A stretch of DNA of 35,905 nt from Candidatus Electrothrix aarhusensis (GTDB lineage: Bacteria > Desulfobacterota > Desulfobulbia > Desulfobulbales > Desulfobulbaceae): positions 1-35,905 of the forward strand of contig MTKO01000091.1 of the NCBI GenBank assembly GCA_004028505.1, written 5' to 3'. Shown here piece by piece: positions 8,259-18,957 of the stretch. A program made the translations under genes and the position numbers. The notes beneath the pieces are model-generated. The model was not told where the DNA came from. It did no database searches and saw nothing but the letters and a program-made list of their open reading frames with translations. Every line of letters starts with the position of its first letter. Within the stretch, counting starts at the first letter, position 1.

Positions 8259-10931
8259 TTAATCGGCATCCTGAGCTGTTCCCTCAGCCGATGGATGTTT
8301 GGTTTCGAGAATATGTACCTCGCCTTTTTCTCCATCTATCCAAAGAAGATCACCTGTTTGAATATGCTTAGTGCAATCGGTAACATCAACAATACAGGGC
8401 AGGGTGTACTCACGGGCAGCTGTCCCAGCATGCGAGAGATAACTGCCGATCTCCACAACTGCGCCGCCAGCTGTGAGGAAAAGCGGGGTCCAGCTCGGAT
8501 CGGTATAGGGAGCCACTAAGATTTCGCCGGACAGCAGTTCCGGGCTTTCTTTCGGGTCTATGACAACACGGGCTCGTCCGGTATAACTGCCTAGTGAAGC
8601 GGTCTGACCTGGAAGAACCACCTGAGGTGCTCCTGAAGATGCAGACTTATTCTGAGCGTTGTCCGGTAGGTCTATACCGATAGCTCTGGCTGGAGTTTTT
8701 CTTGCCGCTTTGATGAGATCATGACGCCGCTGATGGATGCGCTCCTCAATATCTGACCAGCCCAGAACACCTTGCTGAATGTGAGCAATTTCTTGGAGCT
8801 GGAGAAAAAATATATCCCCTTTGCACCTGAGGACGCCTTGAACCAGAAATTCTTTTTCAAGGCAAAGCAAATTTTTACGCACAGCTGACATTGCCATCAG
8901 ATGGTACGAGCGGGAGCTTTCAGCGAATTTAAGAAAGCGCTTGGTTATTTTATAAAAAAACAAGATAAGATACCAGCGCAGATGAAAAGGACGTTCAAAG
9001 GGATATTGCTCTAGTTGTTGTTTGATCTTATTGGTCAGACGAATGCGTTCCTCTGGAGAAAGTTCTTTGTTTTGTTTCTTGTCAGTGGAGGCCAGCAGGC
9101 GATCGCGGATCAACTTTATAACATGACTTGAATTTTCCTCCCATCTGACAGATTGTAGCTCCAGCTCTTTTGCTGCTCTGTAGCCGTATTCTTTAATGAA
9201 GCTCTCAAAAAGTTGGAGAAAGGGGCGGGCGTTAGGATTTTTTTTTAGGGCGTTCACTACCTCGTCAGGAGGGCGCTTCAGGAATTGATCTCGGATTGAG
9301 GGAAATTGTCCGGCTTTGAAAACGAGCTGTTCGATTGCAGATTCTACTGCCTTAGGATAGAGGTTCGGATAAAGGCTACTGTTTCCAGTACAGAACAGAG
9401 AAAGTGCTTCAGGTCGCAGGTGCGGCAACCAATGTTCGAGCAGGATCCTGAGAGGGACAAAAGAGAACAGGTGTCGTACTGAAGAAATATTGATCCACAG
9501 AGGAATGCTGCCGATGGGATCGAAGATTTTTGGGAGCAGGCTGAGCCGGAGCAGGCTCTTAAATATATCGTTATTCGGTTTTTTTTCGATGTTTTGGGAG
9601 TTTTTTTGGTATTGCTTTAGGAGGTTTTCCGGCATGTTGCGGGATCGGGCAAAAAAAACACCGAACAACAGATAGCCGTAGAGCCAAAAAAGAAGAGAAA
9701 AGGGAAGCCTGCGCAAAAAGAGCGTTTCACGTGGCCAGGAATCTTCTGGTGTCAGGCCAGAGAAAAGATCGACCAGTTGACTATCTGAGAGTTTGAAAGG
9801 GGAAAGAAGGCGGATATATTTGAGATTAAAGTAACAATGGCCGTTAATGGAACGTAATGCTGGCGAGGTTGCCAAGGAAATCAGGTTTGCGGTCAGCGGT
9901 GTGAAGGGCTGAGCAGCATTGTTGATTGCCGATTTGAACAGGATGTATTGCCCATCAGGTTCCTGCGACCTACTTCTCCGGCCCACAGAAGATATTGGGC
10001 GGGATTGAAGGATATAAAAGCGTCCATGAGAAATGGCCCATTCCATATTCTGCGGAGAACCGAAGTGTTTTTCCGCTTTGAGAGCCCAATCTGCAACGGT
10101 GTCGAGAAGTTCCCGGCTGAGGGTTGGCTGCTGCTGGAGCCCAGGCGGAACTTCTGTCAGGCGAGAAGATGTTTCTGGTTGGAGCTTGCTGGGGACCATA
10201 ACGCTCTTTTCTGCAATCCGCTGGTCAAGCAATTGTAAGGTATCGTGGTCCAGGATATAACGGTCCGGTGTTACTCGTCCGTCGACAATTGCTGCTCCCA
10301 TGCCCCAGGACGCCTCAATCACGATTTCATCTGCACTGGTGACCGGGTTTGCGGTGAAGGTGATACCGGAAATTTCCGAGCGAACCATTTCCTGGATCAC
10401 GACTGCCATCGTGGTTGAATGCTCAATACCGCAGGCGTTTCGATAATTGACCGCTTCTTTGCTCCAGAGGGAAGCCCAGCAATATTGAATCATGCGTAAC
10501 AGGTTGGCACGTTCAACATAATAATAAGTTGCGTGCTGACCGGCAAAGCTGGCTCCTGAAAGGTCATCTGTTGTTGCAGAGCTCCGCACAGCACAGACCG
10601 TTTCGTTAATTTTGCTTCCTACCAGTTGCTGGTGTGCCGCAAGAATACTCTCTGCCAGTTCTCCAGGGAAACTCGCATTGGTGATGGTGTTACGAATAAC
10701 ACCGCAGGCCTTTGAAAGCTCCTTCGCCCCTGCTTTATTGAGAGAGTGTAAAATTTTTTGCAGGCGGAGAGAGGTGAAAAAGATACGGTAGGCCTCTGCC
10801 GAGACCACAAACCCCGAAGGGACTGGAAATCCTTTACCTGCAAGTTCGCCCAGATTTGCTCCTTTTTCGCCGACCCTATTGATATCATCCTTGCGGACAG
10901 CGGAAAGTGTGCTGATGTACCTGTTGGTCAT
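8259..10931 (-). CDS. PEP-synthase/rifampin-phosphotransferase-like three-domain enzyme
   Basis: This 890-residue protein has an N-terminal PPDK/PEP-synthase ATP-grasp domain (residues about 1-320; GEKGANLGEL near the start, VRSSATTDDLSGASFAGQ and QEMVRSEISGITFT further in). A divergent central region follows (about 330-770). The C-terminal swivelling phosphohistidine domain contains LSHAGTAAREY with predicted phospho-His at residue 834. It lacks the TIM-barrel pyruvate/PEP domain of true PEP synthase. That order and length match rifampin phosphotransferase (RPH)-type enzymes, which pass the beta-phosphate of ATP to a small molecule held by the central domain. The substrate cannot be inferred; many relatives are not resistance enzymes. 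No good ribosome site precedes the ATG. It converges on mtaB with 46 bp between them and no obvious terminator. Confidence 0.75.
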   Translation of the reverse strand: MTNRYISTLSAVRKDDINRVGEKGANLGELAGKGFPVPSGFVVSAEAYRIFFTSLRLQKILHSLNKAGAKELSKACGVIRNTITNASFPGELAESILAAHQQLVGSKINETVCAVRSSATTDDLSGASFAGQHATYYYVERANLLRMIQYCWASLWSKEAVNYRNACGIEHSTTMAVVIQEMVRSEISGITFTANPVTSADEIVIEASWGMGAAIVDGRVTPDRYILDHDTLQLLDQRIAEKSVMVPSKLQPETSSRLTEVPPGLQQQPTLSRELLDTVADWALKAEKHFGSPQNMEWAISHGRFYILQSRPISSVGRRSRSQEPDGQYILFKSAINNAAQPFTPLTANLISLATSPALRSINGHCYFNLKYIRLLSPFKLSDSQLVDLFSGLTPEDSWPRETLFLRRLPFSLLFWLYGYLLFGVFFARSRNMPENLLKQYQKNSQNIEKKPNNDIFKSLLRLSLLPKIFDPIGSIPLWINISSVRHLFSFVPLRILLEHWLPHLRPEALSLFCTGNSSLYPNLYPKAVESAIEQLVFKAGQFPSIRDQFLKRPPDEVVNALKKNPNARPFLQLFESFIKEYGYRAAKELELQSVRWEENSSHVIKLIRDRLLASTDKKQNKELSPEERIRLTNKIKQQLEQYPFERPFHLRWYLILFFYKITKRFLKFAESSRSYHLMAMSAVRKNLLCLEKEFLVQGVLRCKGDIFFLQLQEIAHIQQGVLGWSDIEERIHQRRHDLIKAARKTPARAIGIDLPDNAQNKSASSGAPQVVLPGQTASLGSYTGRARVVIDPKESPELLSGEILVAPYTDPSWTPLFLTAGGAVVEIGSYLSHAGTAAREYTLPCIVDVTDCTKHIQTGDLLWIDGEKGEVHILETKHPSAEGTAQDAD

Positions 10932-11357
10932 TGTAGAATATTATGTGTCAGTAGGGCAGGCACTGCTGAGGATAACTGTTATCTACTCCGTCGTTCTTTT
11001 CGGTGACCGGTTTTGTGTGACCGACAATACCAGACAAAAAAGATAAAATATGTCAGACAGAAGATACTCTTATTGAATGCATTCATTATGAAAAGACATG
11101 GTTCCGTAGTGTTCGGAAAAACAAATGCTTCGCCTTGTCTTTCGTTAACGTCAGGAATTTTTATATAAGATATGGTAGGGCATTCTTCGTAATTTCGCAA
11201 TCTTTTTCATATTTCCCCTGACAAAACTTCCGCAAAACATCGGAATTTGACAGAAGAGAAAAATATTGATATTATTTCCATTTGATTTTTTTGATAAAAC
11301 GAATAGCTTAGATGGTAAAATCGGTATCAACGGCAGCCCGTCAAAGAAAAGGATCTT
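10932..11357. other. Divergent promoter region between the RPH-like and MCE genes
   Basis: This 426-bp AT-rich gap separates two divergent genes. No RNA gene, hairpin terminator or confident promoter motif was found. An AAAGGAT ribosome site for the plus-strand gene lies at its right end. Confidence 0.4.
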
Positions 11358-13705
11358 ATGCAAAAAGCTGTGCTTCGTAAACGTCTGATAGTTTCTCCGA
11401 TTTGGTTTCTTCCTCTGTTGGCCCTTTGTATCGGCTTTTGGCTGCTGATCAGCAGTTATCGTGATTCCGGTATTGAAATCACTCTTCATTTTTCTGGTGC
11501 CGAAGGGGTAACTGCTGGGAAAACCAAGGTGATTTACAAGGGGATCCAGGTGGGGAGCGTCAAAAGCGTTGTTATGGATAGCGAGCTTGATGGCGCTGAT
11601 ATTAAAATAGAAATGGACCGAGTGACCAAGAAAGGCTTGGTTGCAGATACCATGTTTTGGATTGTCAAACCGGAGGTTTCCGCAGGTCGTATTACCGGTC
11701 TGGATACCTTGGTCAGCGGTGCCTATATTACCCTGCGCATGGGAGCATCCACTAAACTTGAGCGTCATTTTGCAGGATTGTCAGATCCTCCCCCAATGGG
11801 CACGGACACCCCAGGTCTTCATATCAGGTTAAAAACCGATACCCTGTATTCACTGCAAAGGGGATCTTATGTGTACAGTCGAAACCTCCGTATCGGCAAG
11901 TGGATGACTACCACCTTGAACAAGACGGCAGTATTCTGCTGGATCTTTTTATTCAGCCGGAATTCAGCCATCTGATCCATGAAGGAACCAGGTTCTGGAA
12001 TGCCAGTGGTCTTTCTGTTACTGGCGATCTGCAACGAGGGTTGAGTGTCAATGTCGAGTCTATGGCTTCGCTTGTCTATGGCGGGCTTACCTGCGGCACA
12101 GCAGAGTCGCTCAAAGAAACACCTCCTGCCCGCTCCGAACAGGTGTTTACTTTGTATAAAGATTTTGCAGATGCTGAGTACGGTATCCCCATGACCCTAC
12201 AGCTCGCCAGCGGTGACGGTATTGTGCCGGGGAAAACCAAGGTGATGTTTCGGGGGCTGAAGGCCGGTATTGTCCGTTCGATTGATATCAATAATGATGA
12301 TTTTCACACAGTAACGGCAAGCATTCTCCTTGATCCAAGGGCCGAAAAAATCCTTCGCAAGAACAGCAGATTCTGGGTTGTACGTCCTCAAGTTTCTCTC
12401 AGCGGCATCAAAAATCTGGAAACGCTGATCTCCGGGGTCTATATTACCTTCCAGATTGGGGATGGTGAGCAGCAGGATCATTTTGTTGTTGAATCTTCAC
12501 CGATGCCCAAGCTTTTTTTGCGACCAGGAAAACGTTTTCAGCTGAAAGCGGAAGATAGCGGCTCTTTAGGGCTCGGCTCACCGGTTCTGTACAAAAAACA
12601 AGAAATCGGAGAAGTGACAGATCTTCAGCTGACTGCAGCTGGGGATGGTGTTGCTATGGAGCTCTTGATTTATGAACAGTATGCCCTCCTGGTTAAAAAT
12701 AATACCCGTTTTTATAATATCTCTGGTTTCCAGCTTGAGGCCTCTTTGCAGGGGATTTCTTTGCAGACAGCTTCTCTTGATTCGATGATTTCGGGTGGCA
12801 TTTCCTTTTTTACACCCACTGGTGGGGTACAAGTTGCGGCGGAACATGTTTTTCCGCTCTATCCTGGACAAGAAGAAGCACTTCGAGCTGGCTCTCTTAT
12901 TCTGACCTTGGAATTCCTCCACGGTAGGGATATTACATCAAGGACAAAAATTAAATATAAGGGAATCACAGTGGGCACGCTGGTTCGTACTTGGTATGAT
13001 CTGGATAAGGACAGGGTGTTTGCTCAAGCTGCTGTCCAGCAACGATTCAGCAGACTTTTTCGTCAGACAACAGATATCTGGCTTGTTCAACCAAGGGTGA
13101 ATCTTTCCGGTGCCAAACATCTGGGGACGTTGATTTCCGGCCCTTACCTTGACCTCCTGCCCGGAAGCGGTGGTCCGAGAACCCGTTTTGTAGTCCAGGA
13201 TTCCGAGCCTAGGCTCTCCGTACCTATACCTGGCCTGCATTTAGTCCTGGAGGCTGAACGGATCGGCTCCTTGAAAAAAGATAGTCCACTCTATTACAGA
13301 CAGGTGGAAGTAGGAAGGATAACCGGTATTGAGCTTGGGCCGACAGCGCAAATGGTTTGGATTCATGTGGTTATTGAACCGAAATACATCCCTCTTGTTC
13401 ACCGGAACTCCAAATTTTGGAATGCAGGCGGAGTCAAGGTGATTGCCGGGCTTTTTTCTGGAGTCTCTGTGGAAACGGAATCGTTAGAATCCATTATCGC
13501 GGGGGGCATTGCTATGGCTACGCCGGAAGAAACTGGGACGCCTGCTGAGGAAGGTGATCATTTTCTGCTTGCAAAAGAGGCTAATGACGATTGGTTAGCT
13601 TGGTCACCCAAGATTACTCTGCTCCAGAAAGAAAGGCTGAGAGGACAACATCAGGTCCAGGCGGGAAAAAAGAAGAAGAGAGTGAATGGAAAGGAGAAAA
13701 GGTAG
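11358..13705 (+). CDS. PqiB/LetB-like MCE protein with six MCE domains (one apparent frameshift)
   Basis: An inner-membrane-anchored periplasmic protein that should form a hydrophobic tunnel for lipid transfer between membranes. Residues about 13-32 are the single membrane anchor. Six MCE domains begin near residues 39, 153, 278, 394, 514 and 627, recognised by repeated GKTKV-x-YKG-x-x-VG units and FW-x-V/N-P-x-V-S segments. Escherichia coli PqiB has three MCE domains and LetB seven. The frame breaks near 11897-11899 in the second domain (LRIG then EVDDYH or KVDDYH); one added base restores about 782 residues. The usual upstream integral-membrane partner (PqiA/LetA) is absent here, so the gene is an orphan in this neighbourhood. 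Its stop is followed after 1 bp by the FNR-type gene, implying one transcript. Confidence 0.85.
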
Positions 13706-13706
13706 G

Positions 13707-14408
13707 ATGGAAACAACCGTACGTTTTATTGAACGCATACCCCGTACCCCGCAAGTCAATAGTTATCGTTTTACCTGTCCTCCGGGTTTTTCCTTTCAGG
13801 CCGGGCAATATGTGATTGTCGGTCTCGGGCATGAAGGTATGCTTGTTCATCCCTTATCCTTTAGTAATGGACCTCAGCAGAATTTTTTGGAATTCACCAA
13901 ACGGATGACAGGTTCTGCCTATAGCCAATATCTCGAAGGGTTGTATCCGGGTGATGAGGTGATAATGAAGGGGCCCAACGGTGATTTTTCCATGACAGAC
14001 ATTCCAAATGATATTGTTTGCCTTGCTGCGGGAATCGGCATTACCCCCATCCGAAGCATGCTCATTGATTCGACCTCCCGACATGATCGCCGGAGGATTA
14101 CTCTAATTTACGGAAATGCGGACGATGACGACGTCCCTTTTGCTGACGAGTTGGCAAAGCTACAAAAGCTGCGTCTCCCTAGTTTTCGTGTTGTCCATGT
14201 ACTGGGGCGTTCTTTGGGAAAGATGCAGGCCTGTCAGGGGAGGATAGACTCGAAGATTATACGTTCCGAAGTAACAGTGGACCTCCAAGATGCGACCTTT
14301 CTCGTATCCGGTCCGCCGGTGATGGTCAGAGAAATGGGAGAACAGTTGGCCCTTCTCGGGGTCAGCTCCTCGCGAATTCGTGTTGAACGTTTTTTAGGCT
14401 ATACCTGA
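13707..14408 (+). CDS. FAD/NAD(P)-binding oxidoreductase, ferredoxin-NADP reductase fold
   Basis: A protein of about 233 residues with an N-terminal FAD-binding barrel (HPLSFSNGP in place of the RxYS motif, then the GPNGDF turn) and a C-terminal NAD(P)-binding domain (AAGIGITPIRSML, LIYGNADDDDV, VSGPPVMV). There is no ferredoxin or other cofactor domain, so it resembles stand-alone flavin/ferredoxin reductases that move electrons between NAD(P)H and a separate partner. The ATG at 13707 is preferred because AAGGAG sits about 10 bases ahead; an in-frame ATG seven codons earlier overlaps the MCE gene and lacks a ribosome site. The 1-bp spacing to the MCE gene implies translational coupling, although no functional link is known. 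Confidence 0.8.
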   Translation: METTVRFIERIPRTPQVNSYRFTCPPGFSFQAGQYVIVGLGHEGMLVHPLSFSNGPQQNFLEFTKRMTGSAYSQYLEGLYPGDEVIMKGPNGDFSMTDIPNDIVCLAAGIGITPIRSMLIDSTSRHDRRRITLIYGNADDDDVPFADELAKLQKLRLPSFRVVHVLGRSLGKMQACQGRIDSKIIRSEVTVDLQDATFLVSGPPVMVREMGEQLALLGVSSSRIRVERFLGYT

Positions 14409-14481
14409 AAGAAGAAGATTCTCTCCTGCTGCTGCGGGTTTGGGGAAATATTATAATATTTATATAATGATAGGTTGATGT

Positions 14482-15384
14482 ATGGATGAATCTCTTGCCC
14501 CGATGTGGTTGAAAACCAGTTTGGACTGCCCCGAAATAACCCTGGAAGCAGTTGTTGACCTGCTGGGCGTACTCAGCGGCTCAGCAGTGGAACAGACACC
14601 GGTCAAAGATGGACAGAGTCTGATTAACGGATTTTTTTGCCTTAACGGTGAAGACAGAGAGGCGGAACAGGACGATGTTCTGGAACGACTGGAACAAGAG
14701 TTGAACGATCTGTTTGCCCTTTATGAGTTGGAGCCGCCAAAACCGAAATGCTCTGTGCTAGCGGATGAGGACTGGGCAACCTCGTGGCAGCAATTTTTTA
14801 CCCCTTTTGCCATTATTCCGGGTTTAGTGATTAAACCTTCCTGGGAGGAGTATGTTCCCAAAGCAGACGAGCAGGTGATTGAGATGGATCCCGGCATGGC
14901 TTTCGGCACTGGTCAGCATGCCTCCACCAAGCTGGCTCTTGAATTGGTCCGGGTCTGTTTTGATCGCAGGGTGCAAAAGAAGGTGCTGGATATCGGGACA
15001 GGGACAGGGATTCTGGCTATGGGAGCGACCCTTTTCGGAGCGGAGCAGGTTATAGCTATTGATAACGATCCTGAATCCGTGCGGGTTGCTGGTGAGAATA
15101 TCGCTCATAATGCGCTTGAAGGGAAGATTACTGTCTCCGGTGATGATCTTGATGACCTGACCGGCAGCTTTGATCTTGTCTGCGCCAATATTATTCATGA
15201 TGTCCTGGTGGAGATGGCTCCAGCCATTGCCGCTCTTGTGGCGGAAAAAGGAGCGGTTGTCTTGGCCGGTATTCTGCAAGGGGAACAGGAAAAAAATATC
15301 ATCAGGCTGTATGAGGCCCTAGGTCTCTCTTTGCAGGAAGCTCGCTATGAGGATGAGTGGGTGTCCTTGTTTTTGGTTCGATAA
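14482..15384 (+). CDS. prmA: Ribosomal protein L11 methyltransferase
   Basis: A 300-residue SAM-dependent methyltransferase that trimethylates ribosomal protein L11. Family hallmarks are MDPGMAFGTGQHAST at residues 135-149, the SAM-binding motif VLDIGTGTGIL at 168-178, the acidic IDNDPESV loop, and CANIIHDVL in the catalytic region. The N-terminal 120 residues form the substrate-recognition domain expected for PrmA. Length matches the family. The ribosome site is weak (AGG at about 10 bases). It lies 73 bp after the FNR-type gene and 56 bp before prpE on the same strand. Confidence 0.93.
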   Translation: MDESLAPMWLKTSLDCPEITLEAVVDLLGVLSGSAVEQTPVKDGQSLINGFFCLNGEDREAEQDDVLERLEQELNDLFALYELEPPKPKCSVLADEDWATSWQQFFTPFAIIPGLVIKPSWEEYVPKADEQVIEMDPGMAFGTGQHASTKLALELVRVCFDRRVQKKVLDIGTGTGILAMGATLFGAEQVIAIDNDPESVRVAGENIAHNALEGKITVSGDDLDDLTGSFDLVCANIIHDVLVEMAPAIAALVAEKGAVVLAGILQGEQEKNIIRLYEALGLSLQEARYEDEWVSLFLVR

Positions 15385-15440
15385 GAGAGGGTCGGAGTTG
15401 AGAAGCATTTTTCATTGAATGTCTATCCTTGGGAGAGCGC

Positions 15441-17341
15441 ATGGAGAACTATCAGGAAGTCTTTGACAAAAGCCTAAACAATCCCGAAGAATTTTGGGCG
15501 GAGGCTGCCGAGGCCATCAGCTGGCACAAGAAATGGGATATCGTACTGGATAGCTCTGATCCGCCTTTTTACAGGTGGTTTCGAGGCGGTGAGTTGAATA
15601 CCTGTTATAATGCTGTGGATCGGCATGTGGAGAACGGGCATGGTGATCGAACAGCTATTATTTATGATTCTCCGGTGACGGACACGGTGCGGAAAATTTC
15701 CTGGACAGAGCTCCGTGATCAGGTGGCGACTCTGGCCGGGGCTCTCAAGGCACAGGGGGCGGAAAAAGGCGATACCATCATCATTTATATGCCCATGATC
15801 CCCGAGGCCCTCGTCGCTATGCTGGCCTGCGCCCGACTCGGTGTTATTCATTCTGTGGTGTTTGGAGGGTTTGCAGCCAATGAATTGGCGATCCGCATTG
15901 ATCATGCTCAACCCAAGATGATTATCTGCGCCTCTGGGGCCATTGAGGGGAAAAAACAGTTGGCCTATAAGCCGCTTATTGAGGCGGCCATTGACCAGTC
16001 TGAGCATAAGCCTGAAAAGAGCATTGTTTTTCAACGGGATTTTCTTCAGGCCGATCTGGGGCAGCCCGGTGATTTGGACTGGCAGGAGATTATCAAAGAT
16101 GCCGAACCTGCCGACTGCGTGCCTGTGGCAGCCACTGATCCGTTGTATATTCTCTATACTTCCGGTACGACCGGTATGCCCAAGGGGGTGATGAGAGACA
16201 ACGGTGGGCATGCCGTGGCCTTGCAATGGTCGATGAAGAATATCTATAACATGGAACCCGGCGATGTTTTTGGGCGGCCTCGGATGTGGGCTGGGTGGTC
16301 GGCCATTCCTATATTGTCTACGCTCCGCTTTTGTATGGCTGCACCACGGTCGTTTATGAAGGAAAGCCTGTCGGCACCCCGGATGCAGGAGCATTCTGGC
16401 GGGTGATTGCAGAGCATAAGGTGAAGGTGTTGTTCACCGCGCCCACCGCTTTTCGAGCGATAAAGAAGGAGGATCCTAAAGGATTGCTTCTTAAAGACTA
16501 TGACCTGTCTGAATACAAGGCCCTGTTCCTTGCCGGTGAACGTCTGGACCCAGATACCTACCATTGGGCAAAGGATTTATTAGAAGTGCCCGTGATCGAC
16601 CATTGGTGGCAGACCGAAACTGCCTGGGCTATTGTGGCCAACCCTATGGGCATAGAACAGTTTTCGGTCAAACCCGGTTCAGCTACCAAATCGGTTCCAG
16701 GCTATGACGTGAAGATTCTCGACAGTGAGGGCAATGAGGTTGGGCCGGGTGAGGAGGGAAATATAGTCATCAAGCTCCCCTTGCCTCCCGGTACCCTAGC
16801 GACCCTGTGGCGGAACGAAGATCGTTTTGTCTCCTCGTATATGTCCCGATATCGGGGGTATTACGAAACTGGCGACGGAGGCTATATTGATGAGGATGGC
16901 TATGTCTTTGTCATGGGGCGGATCGATGATGTCATTAATATTGCTGGGCATCGCCTGTCCACCGGGGCTATGGAGGAAATCGTCGCAAGCCATTCTCAGG
17001 TGGCGGAATGCTCTGTTATCGGTCTTGATGACGCCCTGAAGGGGCAGAAACCACTTGGGCTTGTGGTGCTCAAAGCGGGTACAGATTGCGAAGTGGAGGA
17101 GCTGAACAAAGAACTCATTCATATGGTTCGTAACGGTATCGGCCCCATTGCCTGTTACCGTGAGACGGTGATTGTTACCCGACTGCCCAAAACGAGATCT
17201 GGTAAGATTTTACGCGGTACTATGCGTGCTATTGCTGCTGGCAAGGAATACCGGATGCCGTCCACTATTGATGATCCCTCCTGTTTGGAAGAGGTCGCAA
17301 CGGCATTAGAGATGATAGGGTATCCTGTCGAACAGTCGTGA
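15441..17341 (+). CDS. prpE: Propionyl-CoA synthetase, AMP-forming (one apparent frameshift)
   Basis: An acyl-CoA synthetase activating propionate (and probably acetate) with ATP and CoA through an acyl-adenylate. The N-terminus (FWAEAA...PFYRWFRGGELNTCYNAVDRHV) is typical of PrpE rather than Acs. The AMP-binding motif YTSGTTGMPKG, the WWQTETAW motif, YYETGDGGY and the C-terminal catalytic lysine in LPKTRSGKILRG are all present. The frame breaks at a five-T run (16267-16271), where six T would read DVFWAASDVGWVVGHSYI; with that base the protein is about 633 residues, normal for the family. The ATG at 15441 has GGGAG five bases ahead and is preferred to a TTG four codons upstream. In a sulfate reducer or syntroph this would serve propionate use or recycling. 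Confidence 0.9.
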
Positions 17342-17567
17342 AAAATGGAGGAATACCTATCAATACCCGAAATTTTTTTTTGAGATATTTTCTCGCTACC
17401 TTGTGTATTTTTTTTTGAGGGTGTAAACTGACTAATAAACGAAGCCGTTCTGCGGGGTTCTCGCAGATCAGCGTCCACGGGGATGCTGGACCGTACTTGG
17501 ACATGGGGATTATTTTTGTCAGGAGTGGGGAAAGGGAGGCTTTAAGCTTTTTTGAAAGGAGGAACAG

Positions 17568-18847
17568 GTGGACAGGATAGATTTTCCCTTCTTGGGTAAC
17601 AGTATCATTATGGCGGTAGTTATTCTGGTACATGTATTTATTGCTTTTTTTGCAGTCGGCGGGTCCACATTGGCTGTTTTTTCAGAATGGTGGGGCGGCA
17701 GGAAAAAGGATAACGACTATATAAGATTGGCTAGGGGCTTGTCAAAGTTCCTTTCCGACATGATGAAGATCAACGGTGTGCTCGGTGTCGCTATAGTCGT
17801 ACTGGTCATCGGTCTGTGGAGTCAGTTTGGTGCTTTTCTTTTCTCAACCCAGTTCTGGCCTTTTCTGGCTGAAGGCGGCATTTTTTTGCTTTTGATGATT
17901 TTTTCCGTCATCTATCATAACACTTGGGATTCTTCCTCCCGAGGAATGCATCTTTTTTATGGACTGTGTACAGCCTTTTGCTCCATAGCAGCCGGAATCA
18001 TGATTAACAGCATCTGGGCCTTTATGATGGTTCCAGGCAAGTGGATGGAAACGCAGAGTCGTTGGGATGCCTTTTATACCCCCATTCTTATTGAGTCCTC
18101 TATCCATCTGATTCTTCCCTGCTTGATCAACGGGGCACTCATTGTCTTTGTCTGGAGTTTTTGGAAATCAGGGCGTCCAGGTGAGGATCAGCCGTATTAT
18201 GCTAAGGTAAACAAGTTTACAGGTGCAATAGGCGCAAGTCTGCTCTTGCTGCAGCCTCTTTCTGGACTCAGTTTTTTGTTCAAGGTAAAATCAGCTACAG
18301 AAGCACTCCCTAAACCCAATCCTTGGGCCCAGCTCTCCGGTGGCGCTGCTCAGCCGTTTCTGTACATTATGATTGGATTAGCAAGCGTAGCGGTAATCTG
18401 CACGGTTATCTACTGGGTGCGTAAACATGACAAGGGAAGAATATTCCTCTTGTTCGGTGCGTTCTGCATGTTTACGGCATTTTTTATGGGAGCATATACC
18501 CGTGAAAAGGCGCGTAAACCCTATCTTATTTGGAATACCATGCGGATGGATCAACAGTTTGTTAAGAAGCTGGAGCTGCCGAGCCGAATGCACAGGTAAC
18601 TCAGGATCCTGCTACTCTGGATGGCGGACAGATTTTTAAAGATTCCCAATGCCAGGCATGTCATGTGTATCAGGGGCAGGGCGGTTCAAATGGTCCTGAT
18701 CTAACAGAGGTATACAAGCGGTATGATAAAGATAAATTGATGGGATTTATCAGTAACCCGCCTGATCCCGCAAATATGGTTATGCCGCCTTTCAACGGAT
18801 CCAACGCAGAACTTGAAGCCCTTGCGGATTATCTGTTGAAAAACTAA
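17568..18847 (+). CDS. CydA-like membrane protein fused to a c-type cytochrome domain (one apparent frameshift)
   Basis: A protein of about 426 residues once one base is restored near 18575 (KKLE then AAEPNAQV). The N-terminal part (residues 1-330) has about eight membrane helices and resembles cytochrome bd subunit I. By-eye alignment gives H22 as the equivalent of E. coli CydA H19, H179 as the H186 equivalent, and E101 in FLAEGGIF as the E99 equivalent; E107 is replaced by M. The periplasmic Q loop and GRQPW are missing; REKARKPY occupies the latter place. The C-terminus (about 352-426) is a small cytochrome c with heme motif CQACH at 362-366 and a candidate Met ligand in NMVMPPF. No CydB gene follows. 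It starts with GTG behind AGGAGGAACAG and ends in a strong terminator, so it is probably monocistronic. A role in cytochrome c-linked electron transfer, perhaps oxygen reduction, is inference. Confidence 0.82.
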
Positions 18848-18867
18848 TCGTACTCTTTTCTCCTGAG

Positions 18868-18904
18868 AAAAAAGCCGCTCCTTAGTAGGAGCGGCTTTTT
18901 TTTT
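18868..18904 (+). terminator. Rho-independent terminator after the CydA-cytochrome c gene
   Basis: A perfect 8-bp stem GCCGCTCC/GGAGCGGC with a 6-nt loop is followed by nine T. The mirrored A run upstream also lets it work for the opposing minus-strand gene. Confidence 0.95.
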
Positions 18905-18957
18905 ACCTCTCTGAAGGCGTTTTTGCATCATTGAACCACCGCCTCTGGAGGAGAATT

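Noticed and set aside
11151..11768. 205-codon frame antisense to the MCE gene start
   Set aside because: Overlaps the conserved first MCE domain on the opposite strand and has no recognisable product.
15474..16394. 306-codon frame antisense to prpE
   Set aside because: Shadow of a strongly conserved gene on the other strand; no domain or ribosome site.
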